Source: Dioscorea cayenensis subsp. rotundata
Taxonomy: Eukaryota; Streptophyta; Magnoliopsida; Dioscoreales; Dioscoreaceae
Direction of reading: 5' to 3'
DNA: 64,000 nt
NCBI RefSeq assembly: GCF_009730915.1
Contig: NC_052489.1
Location: 30,435,916 to 30,499,915 of the forward strand
Position numbers and translations under genes: made by a program. The notes below the pieces were generated by a model. The model made no database searches. It had not been told where the DNA came from and saw nothing but the letters and a program-made list of their open reading frames with translations. Within the stretch, counting starts at the first letter, position 1. Each line of letters starts with the position of its first letter. Shown here piece by piece: positions 47,030 to 60,373 of this stretch.

Positions 47030-49130
47030 ATGGATCTTCAAGGCAGTGATACTCCATCAGCCGATGAGGCCACCGCTGGCACTACCTGTTCCATCTGCCT
47101 TGAGGTCGTCGACGTGGCCACCAGGACGCGGTCTATGGCCAAGCTACGTTGCGGGCATGAATTCCATCTCGGTTGGTGGAATCCCACTCTGGATTCTTTT
47201 TTCCTTAAGTTTGATTTTTTTCTGTGAATTCGTGTCGAATCCCTCATCTCTTTGTGATATCTTGGATAATTCTTGATTAGATGCTGCCTGCTTGCATTCT
47301 TTCTCGCATTTGTTTGTTTTTAAATTTACTTTTAATTTAAGAATGAGATGCTTGATCTGCTGTGATTGATGATTAATGTTCCAAGATTTATAAGAAAGGA
47401 ATGATTTTGAAATACCAATTCAAACTTTGGAACAAGATGAGTCAAGATCTTGAAGAGAAGAAAAAAGTTCTCTGTTCATCCAACACTGGTATAACTGTAT
47501 AAGATGTGTGAAGTTCTTGTCTCATTTGATGAAATAATAATCTTGGCACAAGATGAGTCAATTCCTGTGAATGGATTGTAGTTAAGACCAAACAGAGAGA
47601 ATTGGTCTTGTATCTGAATAATCATGGCTTTGTCTTTGTTTCATTATCATCTTTTTTAATTGTGATTGAAAAAGGCATTATGTAACTTGATTGTTAGTAC
47701 TTTCTGATTGGTATGTATTTTATGGCATGACTACCTTGATCTTACATCAGTATATACTTACCAATTCAGCAATCTCAGTCATTTCTGCTTCTGTCTTGCA
47801 AAATTTTCAGATTGCATTTGTTCGGCATTTGATTTTAGTGGAAAAAGGCAATGCCCAAATTGTGCAGACATCGAGGAAGGTTACTGGAACTTTACCAACC
47901 GTAGGGGGATGAGACAAAATTCTCACACTTCTCAGCCAGCGAACAGGATGGCTGAAGCTCGTCGTCGTGTAGGTCACTGTAATCCCTGTTACTCATATGT
48001 TGTCGAAGCAAGAAGTGTACCTTACGTAAACCCATTAATTTGTGTCGGCCCATATCAGTATCTTCTAGCTGGAGTTGATTTGCTGGTTCATGCTTTGTCT
48101 AGTATTCACAATTTTAAATTTTTTTCGTCTGGAGATTAAAATCTATAAGATGCTAGTATTTTTCTATTGTTTTCATTATGTCGTTTCAACATCTTCTTTG
48201 GTGAAGAGGAATAGTGCACACATAGGAAAAAAAACTAGAGAAATTCTCTTCATGATGACTACATTTTCTGGAAATATTTGCCTCATTGGTAAGCCAGTGT
48301 GCATCACAAGAAATTATTGCCCTTATCTGAATGTTTCTGTCCTGTTATGGTAAAATTCGTTTCCATGCCATCTGGCCGTGCATAGACTAACACTTCTTTG
48401 CTCCCTATTTTCTGCAGGGAAATCGAATTCCATGGTGCTCATCTTGCTTATTCCACCAGTAAGTGTGCCATAAGGAAATTTCTTCACTCATAGTTTATTG
48501 ATATATAACTTGTCTAGCCTTATTGTGTATATTTTCACCTTCATAATTGTGAAATGTGCTTGCTTCTTTACCTGATCTCCAGCAATGGGCCATGCAGCCA
48601 GGCAGTTCTCCGTAAGTATATCTTGTACCCAAAATTTAAGTTGGCATATTTGTTTGAATGCATTTAACTGATTATGAGTCTTTTTTGGACCACAAGTAAC
48701 TTTTGAGTTGAATACAATTGCTTCCTCAACAGCTATTATGATGTCTCCTGTATATGCCAATGAAGTCCATATTTCCTGGCAAGAGCCTGCTCCACATTCT
48801 ATAACCATTCTCCTAATGAATGGTGCTGATCAATGCCTACAATCTATGTAAGCGATAACTTGATGTCTAACATTGTTATGTTACCTATAGGCAATTGCAA
48901 GCATTAGTTGCTTTCACATTTCACACATCAACTATCTATCTGAATGCAGCTATGATTCTAGAACCAATGGGCAATTTGTCTCTCCAAATTTACAGTACCC
49001 GTCCAACTATCAATTTCAGACCAATGGTCAGCAGCACCATCTAAATCACATCTCCGGTGGGCTTCATGGACATGTTTCAAGTGCACTGCAGGGCATGCCT
49101 GTATGCCAACGTTGGCGGTGGTTTCCATAG
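47030..49130 (+). CDS. RING-H2 protein, RFI2-like (exons after the second uncertain)
   Basis: Exon 1 (47030-47171) begins MDLQGSDTPSADEATAGTTC. Joined to exon 2 (47811-47968) it gives a full RING-H2: CSIC, KLRCGHEFHLDC, CPNC. The start and the RING wording resemble Arabidopsis RFI2, a ubiquitin ligase in phytochrome signalling. The stretch after CPNC (ADIEEGYWNFTNRRG) is less like that family. Later exon candidates with good splice sites are 48418-48458, 48583-48611 and 48950 to about 49,130. The last has a long Asn/Gln/Ser-rich frame (TNGQFVSPNLQYPSNYQFQ) ending TAG near 49,130. No single choice of junctions keeps all of these in the most convincing frames, so the gene may be decaying or spliced differently. 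It is the fuller of two copies. Confidence 0.5.
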
Positions 49131-49184
49131 TTTGCCAATCCTCCAAAGCCCTGTCTAAGAGGACTCTGCACACAATGACATCCT

Positions 49185-49704
49185 CCACTGTACATCAATG
49201 TGCCTAATTTCACTCTAAGAACATCCTTTCACTGAAATTGTTCGATCATATTTTACCGCAAGAACAAGCAATACTTCTAGTTCTAGACTTCTAATTCAGG
49301 ATGAGGATTCCAGCAGCAAGATCATTAGCTGCCAGAGTATAAACACTTTAACATTCTCTCTCTCTCTCTGTGTGTGCAATTTTGTAGCTAATAGAGCTTT
49401 TATATGATGCCTTGAAATTGGTTTCTTTCTAGTGTTATGCTTTAAGGAGAAGGAGATAGGACTTGAGAGATCAGAGCATTTATCGATTTTTTTTTTTTAA
49501 ATAATTTTAAAATATATGTGAATCGCTTTACTTGCCTTGAAGATTTTCTCTAATATTTTATTATTTTTATTCATAAAGAAATTACTTTTGGCTAATAAAC
49601 TACTACTACTTTTCAGCAGTTTTCACAGTCCAAAAAACACTGAACTAAGTTAATCTGGTAATCTTACCACTTCGGTAACTCCATCCCTTACAACTCACCT
49701 CCAA
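49185..49704. other. Spacer between RING gene and CAP-D3
   Basis: 3' flank of the RING gene, with a short CT/GT run (about 49,357-49,377) and AT-rich DNA. No gene seen. Confidence 0.5.
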
Positions 49705-49712
49705 GCGGGAAA
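49705..49712 (-). promoter_or_regulatory. E2F-type site upstream of CAP-D3
   Basis: GCGGGAAA (TTTCCCGC on the other strand) matches the E2F consensus and lies about 92 bases before the CAP-D3 start codon. E2F sites are common in plant S-phase and chromosome genes, which fits a condensin subunit. One 8-base match is suggestive only. Confidence 0.5.
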
Positions 49713-49803
49713 TTTCAAACGAAATTCGTACTTCCTTTTTTTTCAAAAAGAGCCCCTAAATTCACACTTCCTTTTAGAAACCCCGCCGGCGCCTCCCCCG
49801 CCT

Positions 49804-52800
49804 ATGGCCGTCGACGCCGAGGAAGCCCTCGTAGAGCTCCTCTCTGAGGTTGAAAGCCTCCACCGCTCACATTCCTCTGCCCCTCTCTCCGACTCCTCCC
49901 TCCATCCCCTCATCTCTGGCGATGTCGGCGACCGCCTTTGGGACCTTCTTGCAACCCGCAACCTCCCTCCGGCTGCGATACTCCGTCCTCTTTCATCCTC
50001 CATGGACGCCGGCTCCCTTCCGGCTTCCCTTGCCTACCTCTCTCTCCTCCTTCTTCCCTCCTCTCCGCTCTCCTCCCTCTTCTCCCCACTCCCCCTCCTC
50101 TCCCTTCTCCGCTCTCTGCGCCTCTCCTTCAAGCCCCAATCCGATCCCCCTTCCAATCCCCGCAAGCGCAAAAGCTCCTCCAGATCTCAAAAGTGCTACC
50201 TCGATCCCCCTGCCCTTTTCATCCGGGTCCTCGAATCCCTCGAATCGGTTCTTTCCCGCGTCCGCCTCGATTCCACCACCGATGGCCGGAGATCCCTTAT
50301 AGAGACACTGGCTGGAATACTTACCGCCGCCCAACATGGTCAACACCACAAGGTCCAGGACCAATGCTTCCGGATTCTCTATGAGGTGATTTCTCGGCCG
50401 GAGCACGGGGATCAGTCAACATCGATGGTCGAGGTATTGAGGTCGTTGGCTCCCATCATCCTCTCGCCATTGAAAACCCCATCTCGAGGATTGGCTTTGG
50501 GGTTTGTGACCAGAAAGGTGGCGCCTTTGAGTAGGGAAACTGATAAGATTAGGAAGGCTCTGATGTACTTGCCGAGGTATCTCGCAATGAAGTCTCCGGA
50601 GAAGTCGGAACCGAGGGGCTTTGCTGTTGATGCGATAATGGAGGTTGTGAAGGCGATGGAGGATGAGGACCGGATCAGTTTTGCAGAGTTCGTAGTGAAG
50701 ATGGGTTTGGGGAAGTCGCACCTCAGGTTATTAGCTGTTGATCTTTTCCCACATCTATTGACGTTGTTCCCCGATTCCATGGAAATTGAGGATGATTGGG
50801 TAATGAAGTGTTTGGAGGCATTGGTGAGCCGGTGTTCAGATTCTATAGGAGCAATTCGAGCACGGGCATTGACCAACATGGCACATGTGATTGGTGTGTT
50901 CTCCATGGATGCCAATAAGCTTGACAGATTGAAGGAAGTGGTGGCTTTCCAGAATTTGGGTTTCGCGGAGCTGCTTAGGAGGAGGTGCGTGGATGAGAAA
51001 GCTGCTGTGAGGAAGGCTGCATTGCTTTTGATAACAAAGTCTACAGCTTTGATGACCAGGCCAGTTGATGATGTAATTCTTAGGACAATGGGGATAGCCT
51101 GTTCTGATCCTCTTGTGAGCATTCGCAAAGCTGCTGTCTCAGCTCTCTCCGAGGTAACTACTTCCAGTCTGTTTAATCACTAGACTCTCATTTGTGGTAT
51201 GATCTTTAGTGTTCATTCTTCCTTGTTGCCCTTTTTGAGTTCTGGACATGTAGGTTTTCAGAAGGTTTCCAGACAGTAGAGTGATTGATGAATGGCTTCA
51301 TACGGTGCCACGGATGATTGTGGACAACGAATCAAGCATCCAAGAGGAATGCGAGAATTTGTTTCTTGAACTCGTATTTGACTGTATTTCTAGAGTAACG
51401 AAGATGAGCTTGACTGATGATACAATGGACATAAAATCACTTGTTCCCAAATTGGTATTGAATTTGTTAAGTGGCGTGTGTGATGGAGAGATTGCGCCTT
51501 GTATAACGAAGATATGTGCAAGCCTTGGAAAGAAGAAAAAGCTGAAGGGATCGATTGCTATTTCCCTTCAGCACTTAATTTCATCATCTGAGACCTTGTG
51601 GTTAAGAAATTCCATGCCCATAGAGAAGTGGACAGCCCCTGCTGGAGCTTGGCAACTTCTCTCTGAGGTATCTCTGTTCACACCTAAGTCAGTTAACTGG
51701 GAGTTTCTCCATCATCATTGGCAGCTCTTTGACAAGGCTAATCTGAAAGAACAAAGTGAAGTATCTGATGGAGTGGAAGCAAACTCTGCTTCATGGGCAG
51801 GAGATCGTGTCTACCTCCTGCAAACCATTTCCAATGTATCAATGGAGCTGCCTCCTGAGCCTGCTGCTGATCTTGCTCACAACTTGCTTAAAAGGATCGA
51901 GGATTTTAATATGAATTTTAGTGAAGTAAGTTTGGTTGACTGGTTCTTCACTTACCAGTGTGACATAAATATTTTCCTTTATGTTCTGTTGTTTTCAATC
52001 TTAGGGAATATTTTAACATTTTTATAATTGAAAGCGCGACACCAATCTTTTCCTTTATGTTCTGTTGTTTTCCATCTTAGGAAAGGTTCTAAAATTTTTA
52101 GAATTGAAATTTCTCTCAGTTTTGTGCTGTTTATGGTAGACATTATAAAATTTTTTTTCCCTTCTGATAATAGGTTGATGCTCATGTAAAGGCTCTCAAG
52201 ACTCTGTGCAAACAGAAAGCCACAGATCCGAAGGAGAGTGAAATCCTCATACTGAAGTGGGTGCGCCAGCTGCTATCAAAAGCTTTAAAGATTATCAAGA
52301 GCTACATTTCAGAGTTTTCAGATTCATCCAAAGCCAACAGCTTTCGAACACCCCCTCAAACTCGGAGTGGGAGGACTAAAGGCAAGAAAGAAACAGCATT
52401 ACCGAAGTCTCTGCAACAGGCTGTGGTTGCAGTCTTCTCTGTTGGTTCGTTGATTTTGGTTTGCCCATCTGCTGATCTGCAGGGTGTCATCCCGTTGTTG
52501 CACACAATTGTAACTTCCAGTAGTTCAGAAGCAAAGCCAAAAAAGCTTGCTGGCTTGACAGTTTTATTAAAGGAGAAGGCCCCTTCCTTGTATACACAAT
52601 CCTGGGTGACATTGGGAAAAATCTGTCTCGTGGATGGCAAATTAGCAAAACTCTATATTCCTCTATTTGTGCAGGTTTGCTTACAAACTGCTATTGCTTA
52701 TGGACTGGGTTATCTGGTATTATAACTGAATTGTTCTTTCGTGTCTATTCAGGAATTGGAGAGAAGTGACTGTGCAGCCCTTCGGAATAATATTATGGTG

Positions 52801-54739
52801 GTTATGGCAGATTTCTGTGTTCGGTACACTGCGTTAGTTGATTGGTACATCTCTTATGACTGAAAAATTAGAGAAGTTCCTTGCTTCTCCAACTAAGCTG
52901 TTAGAATGATCCTCTTGTTTCTTGATCTTTTGATGAAATTTTTCCAAGTCTTCTGAAAATTTCTGGCAGCATTTCTGGCAAATCTTAAGCAGTCTGTTTA
53001 TTCTGCGTATATTCTCATAGTATTTACTCATAAACATAGGGAGCTTAACACATGCTTGCTGTTGAATAATTGGAAATTAAAAGTATTGTTATGTGCTTGA
53101 GAATAACGTATCCTGGAGGTATGTTATGCAAAAAGAAACTGACATATGATCTTATATTCACCATTTGAATGAACAGTTATATCCCTAGGATTACTGCTTC
53201 ATTGCGTGACCCTTGTGAAGTTGTTAGGAGGCAAACTTTTATCCTATTGTCAAGACTATTACAGGTTTGTTCTTCCCAAGGACTTTAGTCCCTAGATGTT
53301 GTCTTTTATCATTACTATGGATCACCTGATTACATGATATTTATCCAGAGAGACTATGTGAAATGGAGAGGTGTATTGTTCCTTCGGTTTCTCTTGTCTC
53401 TAGTTGATGAATCTGAGAAAATCAGGCATCTTGCTGATTTCCTCTTTGGAAGCATCCTGAAGGGTGAGGCTCTACTTTCTTCTTCTTATCTGACAGAAAT
53501 GGAATGATTCAATTCTTGCTTGATTCATCTGCAGTTAAGGCCCCACTGCTTGCTTATAACAGTTTCGTGGAGGCTATTTTTGTTCTAAACAACTGCCAGG
53601 CCCATGGCTGTCAAAGTGAGATTCAGAACGAAATCGGTAAACAGAAAGGGCCTAAAGTTTTCTCAATAAGGTAGTGTTGGTTCATATTTGAGTACACATC
53701 CTATAATGATGATGCACGTATCTTGATTTTTGTAATTTTGGTTCCAGAGGCAATGATGAGAAGTCAAGGTCGCAACGGATGCACATCTATGTGTCCTTGT
53801 TAAAACAGATGGCTCCAGAGCACCTTTTGGCCACCTCGGCCAAGTTATGTGCAGAGATACTGGCATCAGCCTCTGATGGTATGCTCAATATTGATGATGT
53901 CCCCGGACAATGTGTGCTGCAGGTACGGCTCCTTTTCATCTTAAAATTAACAGCCAATTTTCCTATAGATATTTCTTTGCAAGATGATGAGAGCATTGTT
54001 CAAACTGTGCATATACTAAAATTCACATTGACAGGATGCCCTGCAAATTTTAGCTTGCAAAGAAATGCGTCTTCATTCCAACAAAAGCCATGACACGACA
54101 GACATGGATGATGAATCCGGTGATGCTGGAGCAAATCTTCTTGCAGCCAGAGGTAGGGTGGTCACCCAAGTAGCCAAGAAGAACCTGATCCAGATTGCGG
54201 TGCCCATCTTCATCGAACTCAAACGATTGTTCCAAAACAAGAACAGCCCCCTCACAGGTTGCCTAATGGACTGTCTTCGAGTTCTTCTCAAGGACTACAA
54301 GAACGAATTCGATGAGATTCTTGTCGCTGACAAGCAGCTCCAGAAGGAACTCATCTATGACATACAAAAACATGAAACTGCAAAGGCGAAATCCATGGTT
54401 GCCGATGCTGTTGCTACTGCAAAAAGGTCCAAGAACCATCAAACACTGATAAACCAAGCTACTCCAGCTACTACAATTTATTCTAAAGTTTCAAAGAAAC
54501 CCGGGAGTGGAGCAAAGATAGCATCAGCAATGGCAGATGAAGCAGCCAAAGTGACTGCTAGATCAGTGCTTGAGGAAGTTAACAGGAATGCAGCTACTCC
54601 ACCTTTGAAAAGCATGAGCATTCCCAGACTCAAGTCTAACAACAATGGCAATGCTGGATTAGCAAGAGGAGATAGATCATCAGAAGTGCTTGAATCTCTA
54701 AGAAGGAGACAGTCTTTTGATTCTGATGTTGAGGATTGA
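49804..54739 (+). CDS. Condensin-II subunit CAP-D3 (HEAT-repeat)
   Basis: Nine exons join in frame: 49804-51153, 51254-51925, 52174-52674, 52753-52844, 53177-53264, 53349-53463, 53535-53670, 53748-53922, 54035-54739. The 1277-residue product is near the size of Arabidopsis CAP-D3. The body is helical HEAT repeats (for example AAVRKAALLLITKSTALM, SIRKAAVSALSEVFRRFP). The most conserved block, RDPCEVVRRQTFILLSRLLQ followed by RDYVKWRGVLFLRFLLSLVD, is a hallmark of condensin D subunits. The C-terminus is basic and Ser-rich, ending RRRQSFDSDVED. CAP-D3 with CAP-H2 and CAP-G2 joins SMC2/SMC4 to form condensin II, acting in chromosome arrangement and mitotic compaction. The GC-rich first exon starts at the first ATG after the leader. 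It lies outside the duplication and is single-copy here. Confidence 0.93.
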
Positions 54740-55075
54740 TAGTGTTGTTATTCATTGTTTGTGTTATTATAAAAATAATTACTTGTTTGTAATTTTCTAA
54801 ACAGGTGCACATATTTGTTGGGAAATTTCTAAAAAAATAATTATTTAAGCTTGATTGATTGTTTGTAAATTTTAAACTATTTTTTTTCCGTTATGATGGA
54901 ATGCGGTACAGCGTAAACAAAATGATTACCCAAGTTAGAACTTAGAAGCGAAGAACAAATTGAGAACAGAAATAAATGGAAATTAATCCATTGGTGGGCT
55001 CTCGTTAACATTTATGATACGCGAGACATATTACCCCAAACATCATATAAATTCTCCATTGCTTGCTTGGCTCGA
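54740..55075. other. CAP-D3 / eL22 spacer
   Basis: 335 bases holding the 3' end of CAP-D3 and the promoter of eL22. A possible TATA box is CATATAAATT at about 55,043-55,052. Confidence 0.5.
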
Positions 55076-55090
55076 AAACCCTAACCCTAA
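55076..55090 (+). promoter_or_regulatory. Telo box in the eL22 leader
   Basis: AAACCCTAACCCTAA lies about 30 bases before the eL22 ATG. Same element class as in the TCTP leader. It is a standard feature of plant ribosomal-protein promoters and leaders. Confidence 0.75.
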
Positions 55091-55121
55091 TTTCAGCTAC
55101 TCCGGTGAGTGAACTTCAGAA

Positions 55122-56617
<1,496 letters not shown>

Positions 56618-57121
56618 TTTGCTGCGGCAACAGAACCGGGATTGTTTTCGTTTGAGCTTTAGTTTTAATGTTATTTGAATGCCACCACTTCTGTCTGAAG
56701 GAAACTAGCATTTGCAGCTACTTCTGTTTGTGGTTTACTATGTATTATGAAAATTTTGTAAACCTTTATTTGTCAGAAAACTATGTGATTTTTCTTCCAG
56801 CTTCCAACGAATGATTTATCTGTTGTCATACTCGTTTGTAATGAAACAAATGATCTGCGCATAAATTGTTACAATATTCAAATTGAATAATAAAATGTTG
56901 AATAAAAACCGTGAATAATTTTTTAACTAAAAATTTATCTAAGTAATATTTATATGTAAAACAACTCAATCCTTGGTTAAGAAGAACCAAATATATATCT
57001 AAGTGATTCTGCTATATATACATGCAAACATCCCTCCTGAAGAGAACTTCAAACCTCAAAAGCAACGGTCAAATAACGGTCCTTTGGCTTGGTTTCATCT
57101 TCTTCTCTCTGATGGGGAGGG
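56618..57121. other. eL22 / PPR spacer
   Basis: 3' untranslated region of eL22 (AATAAT and AATAAA-like signals near 56,885) and the short upstream region of the PPR gene. No gene seen. Confidence 0.5.
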
Positions 57122-59887
57122 ATGAAGCCTCTTTGGCGCCATTGTTCCTCCGCCTTGAAACTATTCTCTCCCGCCCCCTCTTCTAAGCCTTTCCAAACCT
57201 CCACCGTCTCCATCATCCCAGAGACTCCATCCATTGCCCATCTCTCCCTCCCCACCAGACCACTCGCCAGTTCCAATCTCTTGTCCTTCATCACCTCCCT
57301 CCAATCGCTCACCCAACACCATGCTTACCTCCTCAAATCTGCACTTGCTCATCAGCCTCCTTTTCGCAATCATCTTCTCTTGCTCTACTCCAATTTCCAC
57401 TCCCTGACCTTTGCCCGTAAGCTGTTCGATGAAATTCCCACACCAGATCTTGTTTCTTTCTCCACGCTTATCTCTGCCTGTGTTCACCATGGACTTTGTC
57501 GTGATGCCATCCAATGCTTTGTAAAAATGAGATCTTTTGGAATATCTAGTAATGAGTTTACTTTCCCCAGTGTCCTTAAGGCTTGCTCTGCCACCTCTGA
57601 CCTCAAAGCTGGTTTGCAAGTTCATGCTTTTATTGTTCTGACTGGGTTTGAATCTGACGTTTTTGTTGCCAATACGCTTTTGGTGATGTATTCCAATTTT
57701 GGGTGCGTTGTGGATGCTCGGAAGATCTTTGATGGGATTCCTGACTCAAATGAGGTCTCATGGAATGCTATGTTCTCAGGATATGTCAAGAATGGCTGGT
57801 TTGAGGATGCGATTGGGTTGTTCAGGGAGATGGTGTTGGGTGGGGTGAGGCCTAATGAATATGGGTTTTCAAGTGTGCTCAATGCTTGCACTGGATCTCA
57901 GGACATGTGCAGGGGGAGGATGATTCATGGATATCTAATTCGGCTTGGGTATGATTCAGACCCATTCACTGCTAATGCTTTGGTTGATTTGTATGCAAAA
58001 TTGAGGAATGTGGAGGCTGCTAGTATTATTTTCAGAAGGATGTTTCAGCCTGATATTATTTCTTGGAATGCTTTCATTGCAGGATGTGTTCTTCATGGGC
58101 ATGAGAGCTGGGCTTTGGATCTGTTCATGGAGATGAGAGATTCAGGCATGCTTCCTAATATGTTCACACTGTCAAGTATTCTGAAGGCTTGTGCAGCGAA
58201 AGGGAAATCAGTTTTGGGGCGACAGATACATGGTAATCTGATCAAGGTCGGCTTTGAGTCAGACAAATATGTGGCTGTTGGCCTTGTTGATATGTATGCA
58301 AAAGGCTATTACAAAGAGGAGGCAAAGAAAACTTTTGATTCTATTCCACGGAAGGAGCTAGTTATGTGGAATGCAATAATATCCGGATATGCACATAGTG
58401 GGAATGATGCAGAGGCCTTGTCCTTTTTCATTGAGATGACAAAGGAAGGTTTTAGCTTCAATCGGACCACTCTGACTGCTGTTCTCAAATCAACTGCTAG
58501 CCTAGAGGATCTCAGTTTAAGCAAACAGACGCATGGACTTGCAGTGCAGACAGGATTGGCATCTGATACTTATGTTGTAAATGGTCTCATTGATGCATAT
58601 GGAAAGTGTGATTGCATAGAGGATGCAGGAAGGCTATTTGAGGAATGCTCTTATCTTGATGTGGTATCGTTTACATCAATGCTCACAGCTTACTCACAGA
58701 GTGGCCAAGGGGAGGAGGCTGTGAAGCTCTTTGTGGAGATGCTGCATAGGAAGCTCAAGCCAGATTCCTATGTCTATAGTAGTCTTCTCAATGCTTGTGC
58801 TAGTTTATCTGCTTATGAGCAAGGCAAACAAATACATGTTCAGGCTTTAAAGCTGGGGTTTCTGTGTGATGTGTTTGCAGGGAATGCACTTGTCAACATG
58901 TATGCCAAGTGTGGAAGCATTGATGATGCAAACTTAGCCTTTTCTGAGATACCAGAACGAGGGGTAGTATCTTGGTCTGCTATGATCGGTGGGCTCGCTC
59001 AGCATGGGCATGGAAAGGAAGCATTGGATTTGTTCCATAAAATGCTGGATGAGGGGGTGCCTCCAAATCACATAACTCTGACTAGTGTTCTTTGTGCCTG
59101 CAATCATGCGGGTCTACTTAACGAGGCCAAACATTATTTTGACTCAATGGAAGAGATGTTTGGTGTTAAACACACCGAAGAACATTATGCCTGCATGATT
59201 GACCTTCTTGGACGTGCCGGGAAATTAGATGCAGCCATGGAGCTAGTGAACAGCATGCCATTTGAAGCCAATGCGGCAGTATGGGGAGCACTCCTAGGGG
59301 CTTCTAGAATTCATGGAAATATAGAGCTGGGTAGACGTGCAGCTGAGATGCTCTTTGCTCTTGAACCAGAGAAGTCTGGAACCCACGTGTTGCTAGCAAA
59401 CATGTATGCTTCTGCAGGAATGATGAAAGGTGTTGCTGAAGCTAGAAGACTGATGAAAGATAGCAAGGTGAAGAAAGAACCAGCCATGAGTTGGGTTGAA
59501 TTGAAAGATAAAGTTCACACCTTTATCGTCGGAGATAGAAGCCATGAAAGGACTGAAGAGATATATGCAAAGCTTAAGGAGTTGGGTGATTTGATGGGTA
59601 AAGCTGGTTATGTGCCAATGGTGGAAATTGACCTCCATGATGTCGAACGAAGTGAGAAGGAAGTGCTTCTCTCCCAACACAGTGAGAAGCTTGCAGTCGC
59701 ATTTGGATTGATTAGCACTCCTCCTGGAGCCCCTATTAGAGTGAAGAAAAATCTCCGAATTTGCAAAGATTGTCATGTGGCATTTAAGTATATATCCAGA
59801 ATAACTTCTAGGGAAATTATCATTAGAGATATCAACCGGTTTCATCGTTTCACAGATGGATCATGTTCTTGTGGGGATTATTGGTGA
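57122..59887 (+). CDS. DYW-class pentatricopeptide repeat protein (organelle RNA editing factor)
   Basis: An intronless 921-residue PLS-type PPR protein, typical for the family. The first about 60 residues are Ser/Pro-rich and basic, as in organelle targeting peptides. PPR motifs run from about 75 to 750, with the usual signatures (NALVDLYAKLRNVEAA, SWNAMFSGYVKNG, TLTSVLCACNHAGLL). The E/E+ region is followed by a complete DYW deaminase-like domain: HSE (853-855), CKDCH (881-885) and the final GDYW. These zinc-binding residues are those needed for C-to-U editing. Such proteins bind one or a few sites in mitochondrial or plastid transcripts; the target cannot be read by eye. The start is the first ATG in frame. 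Confidence 0.93.
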   Translation: MKPLWRHCSSALKLFSPAPSSKPFQTSTVSIIPETPSIAHLSLPTRPLASSNLLSFITSLQSLTQHHAYLLKSALAHQPPFRNHLLLLYSNFHSLTFARKLFDEIPTPDLVSFSTLISACVHHGLCRDAIQCFVKMRSFGISSNEFTFPSVLKACSATSDLKAGLQVHAFIVLTGFESDVFVANTLLVMYSNFGCVVDARKIFDGIPDSNEVSWNAMFSGYVKNGWFEDAIGLFREMVLGGVRPNEYGFSSVLNACTGSQDMCRGRMIHGYLIRLGYDSDPFTANALVDLYAKLRNVEAASIIFRRMFQPDIISWNAFIAGCVLHGHESWALDLFMEMRDSGMLPNMFTLSSILKACAAKGKSVLGRQIHGNLIKVGFESDKYVAVGLVDMYAKGYYKEEAKKTFDSIPRKELVMWNAIISGYAHSGNDAEALSFFIEMTKEGFSFNRTTLTAVLKSTASLEDLSLSKQTHGLAVQTGLASDTYVVNGLIDAYGKCDCIEDAGRLFEECSYLDVVSFTSMLTAYSQSGQGEEAVKLFVEMLHRKLKPDSYVYSSLLNACASLSAYEQGKQIHVQALKLGFLCDVFAGNALVNMYAKCGSIDDANLAFSEIPERGVVSWSAMIGGLAQHGHGKEALDLFHKMLDEGVPPNHITLTSVLCACNHAGLLNEAKHYFDSMEEMFGVKHTEEHYACMIDLLGRAGKLDAAMELVNSMPFEANAAVWGALLGASRIHGNIELGRRAAEMLFALEPEKSGTHVLLANMYASAGMMKGVAEARRLMKDSKVKKEPAMSWVELKDKVHTFIVGDRSHERTEEIYAKLKELGDLMGKAGYVPMVEIDLHDVERSEKEVLLSQHSEKLAVAFGLISTPPGAPIRVKKNLRICKDCHVAFKYISRITSREIIIRDINRFHRFTDGSCSCGDYW

Positions 59888-60373
59888 CTAATCTGGAAAG
59901 ACTGATTCTCCATAACATCACATAGCCACCAACAAGGTATGATTTCTCAAAGCAGAATAATTGGCTTTTAAATTTATTAAATTTAAACAAATACTTGATG
60001 CGTAATTGTTGTTTGTCGGTCATATGTCAAGCAAGTTTATTCTGTTCAAGAGATGTGTTTGACTCTGTCCACCTATCCTTTTCTAATTGAGAAGATTCAG
60101 ATACACTAAAATTCTATGTTGCTAGTGGACAACTTGATGTGGTGTGCTTGTTTTAGTCATCTCTCCATGGAGCTTCTGCTTTTGACATTGTGATTGAATT
60201 GTTATTTTGTTATTTATACATTCCCTTCCAATTCATCATTTCCCATTGACTTAAATTACACAAACTAATAATCTTTTTCAGGTACAATTTAAAGGACAAC
60301 TAAACACATACTGTGACATGCAAACATAGAAGAAGAAAATTCACACAAGCAGAAGAATAACAACAAATCAGGC
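59888..60373. other. PPR / LEA5 convergent spacer
   Basis: 3' flanks of two convergent genes. No gene or repeat seen. Confidence 0.5.

Larger units (their letters stand above)
33340..48800 (+). repeat. Tandem segmental duplication, copy 2
   Basis: Begins directly after copy 1 and repeats its order: ABCC, BAH1-like (now a pseudogene), RING-H2. TCTP and the auxilin gene are missing: between the last BAH1-flank similarity (about 46,310) and the start of RING similarity (about 46,860) there is only about 550 bases of AT-rich DNA, against about 11.9 kb in copy 1. It has gained a MITE, intron repeats, a copia element and a SINE. Confidence 0.8.
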
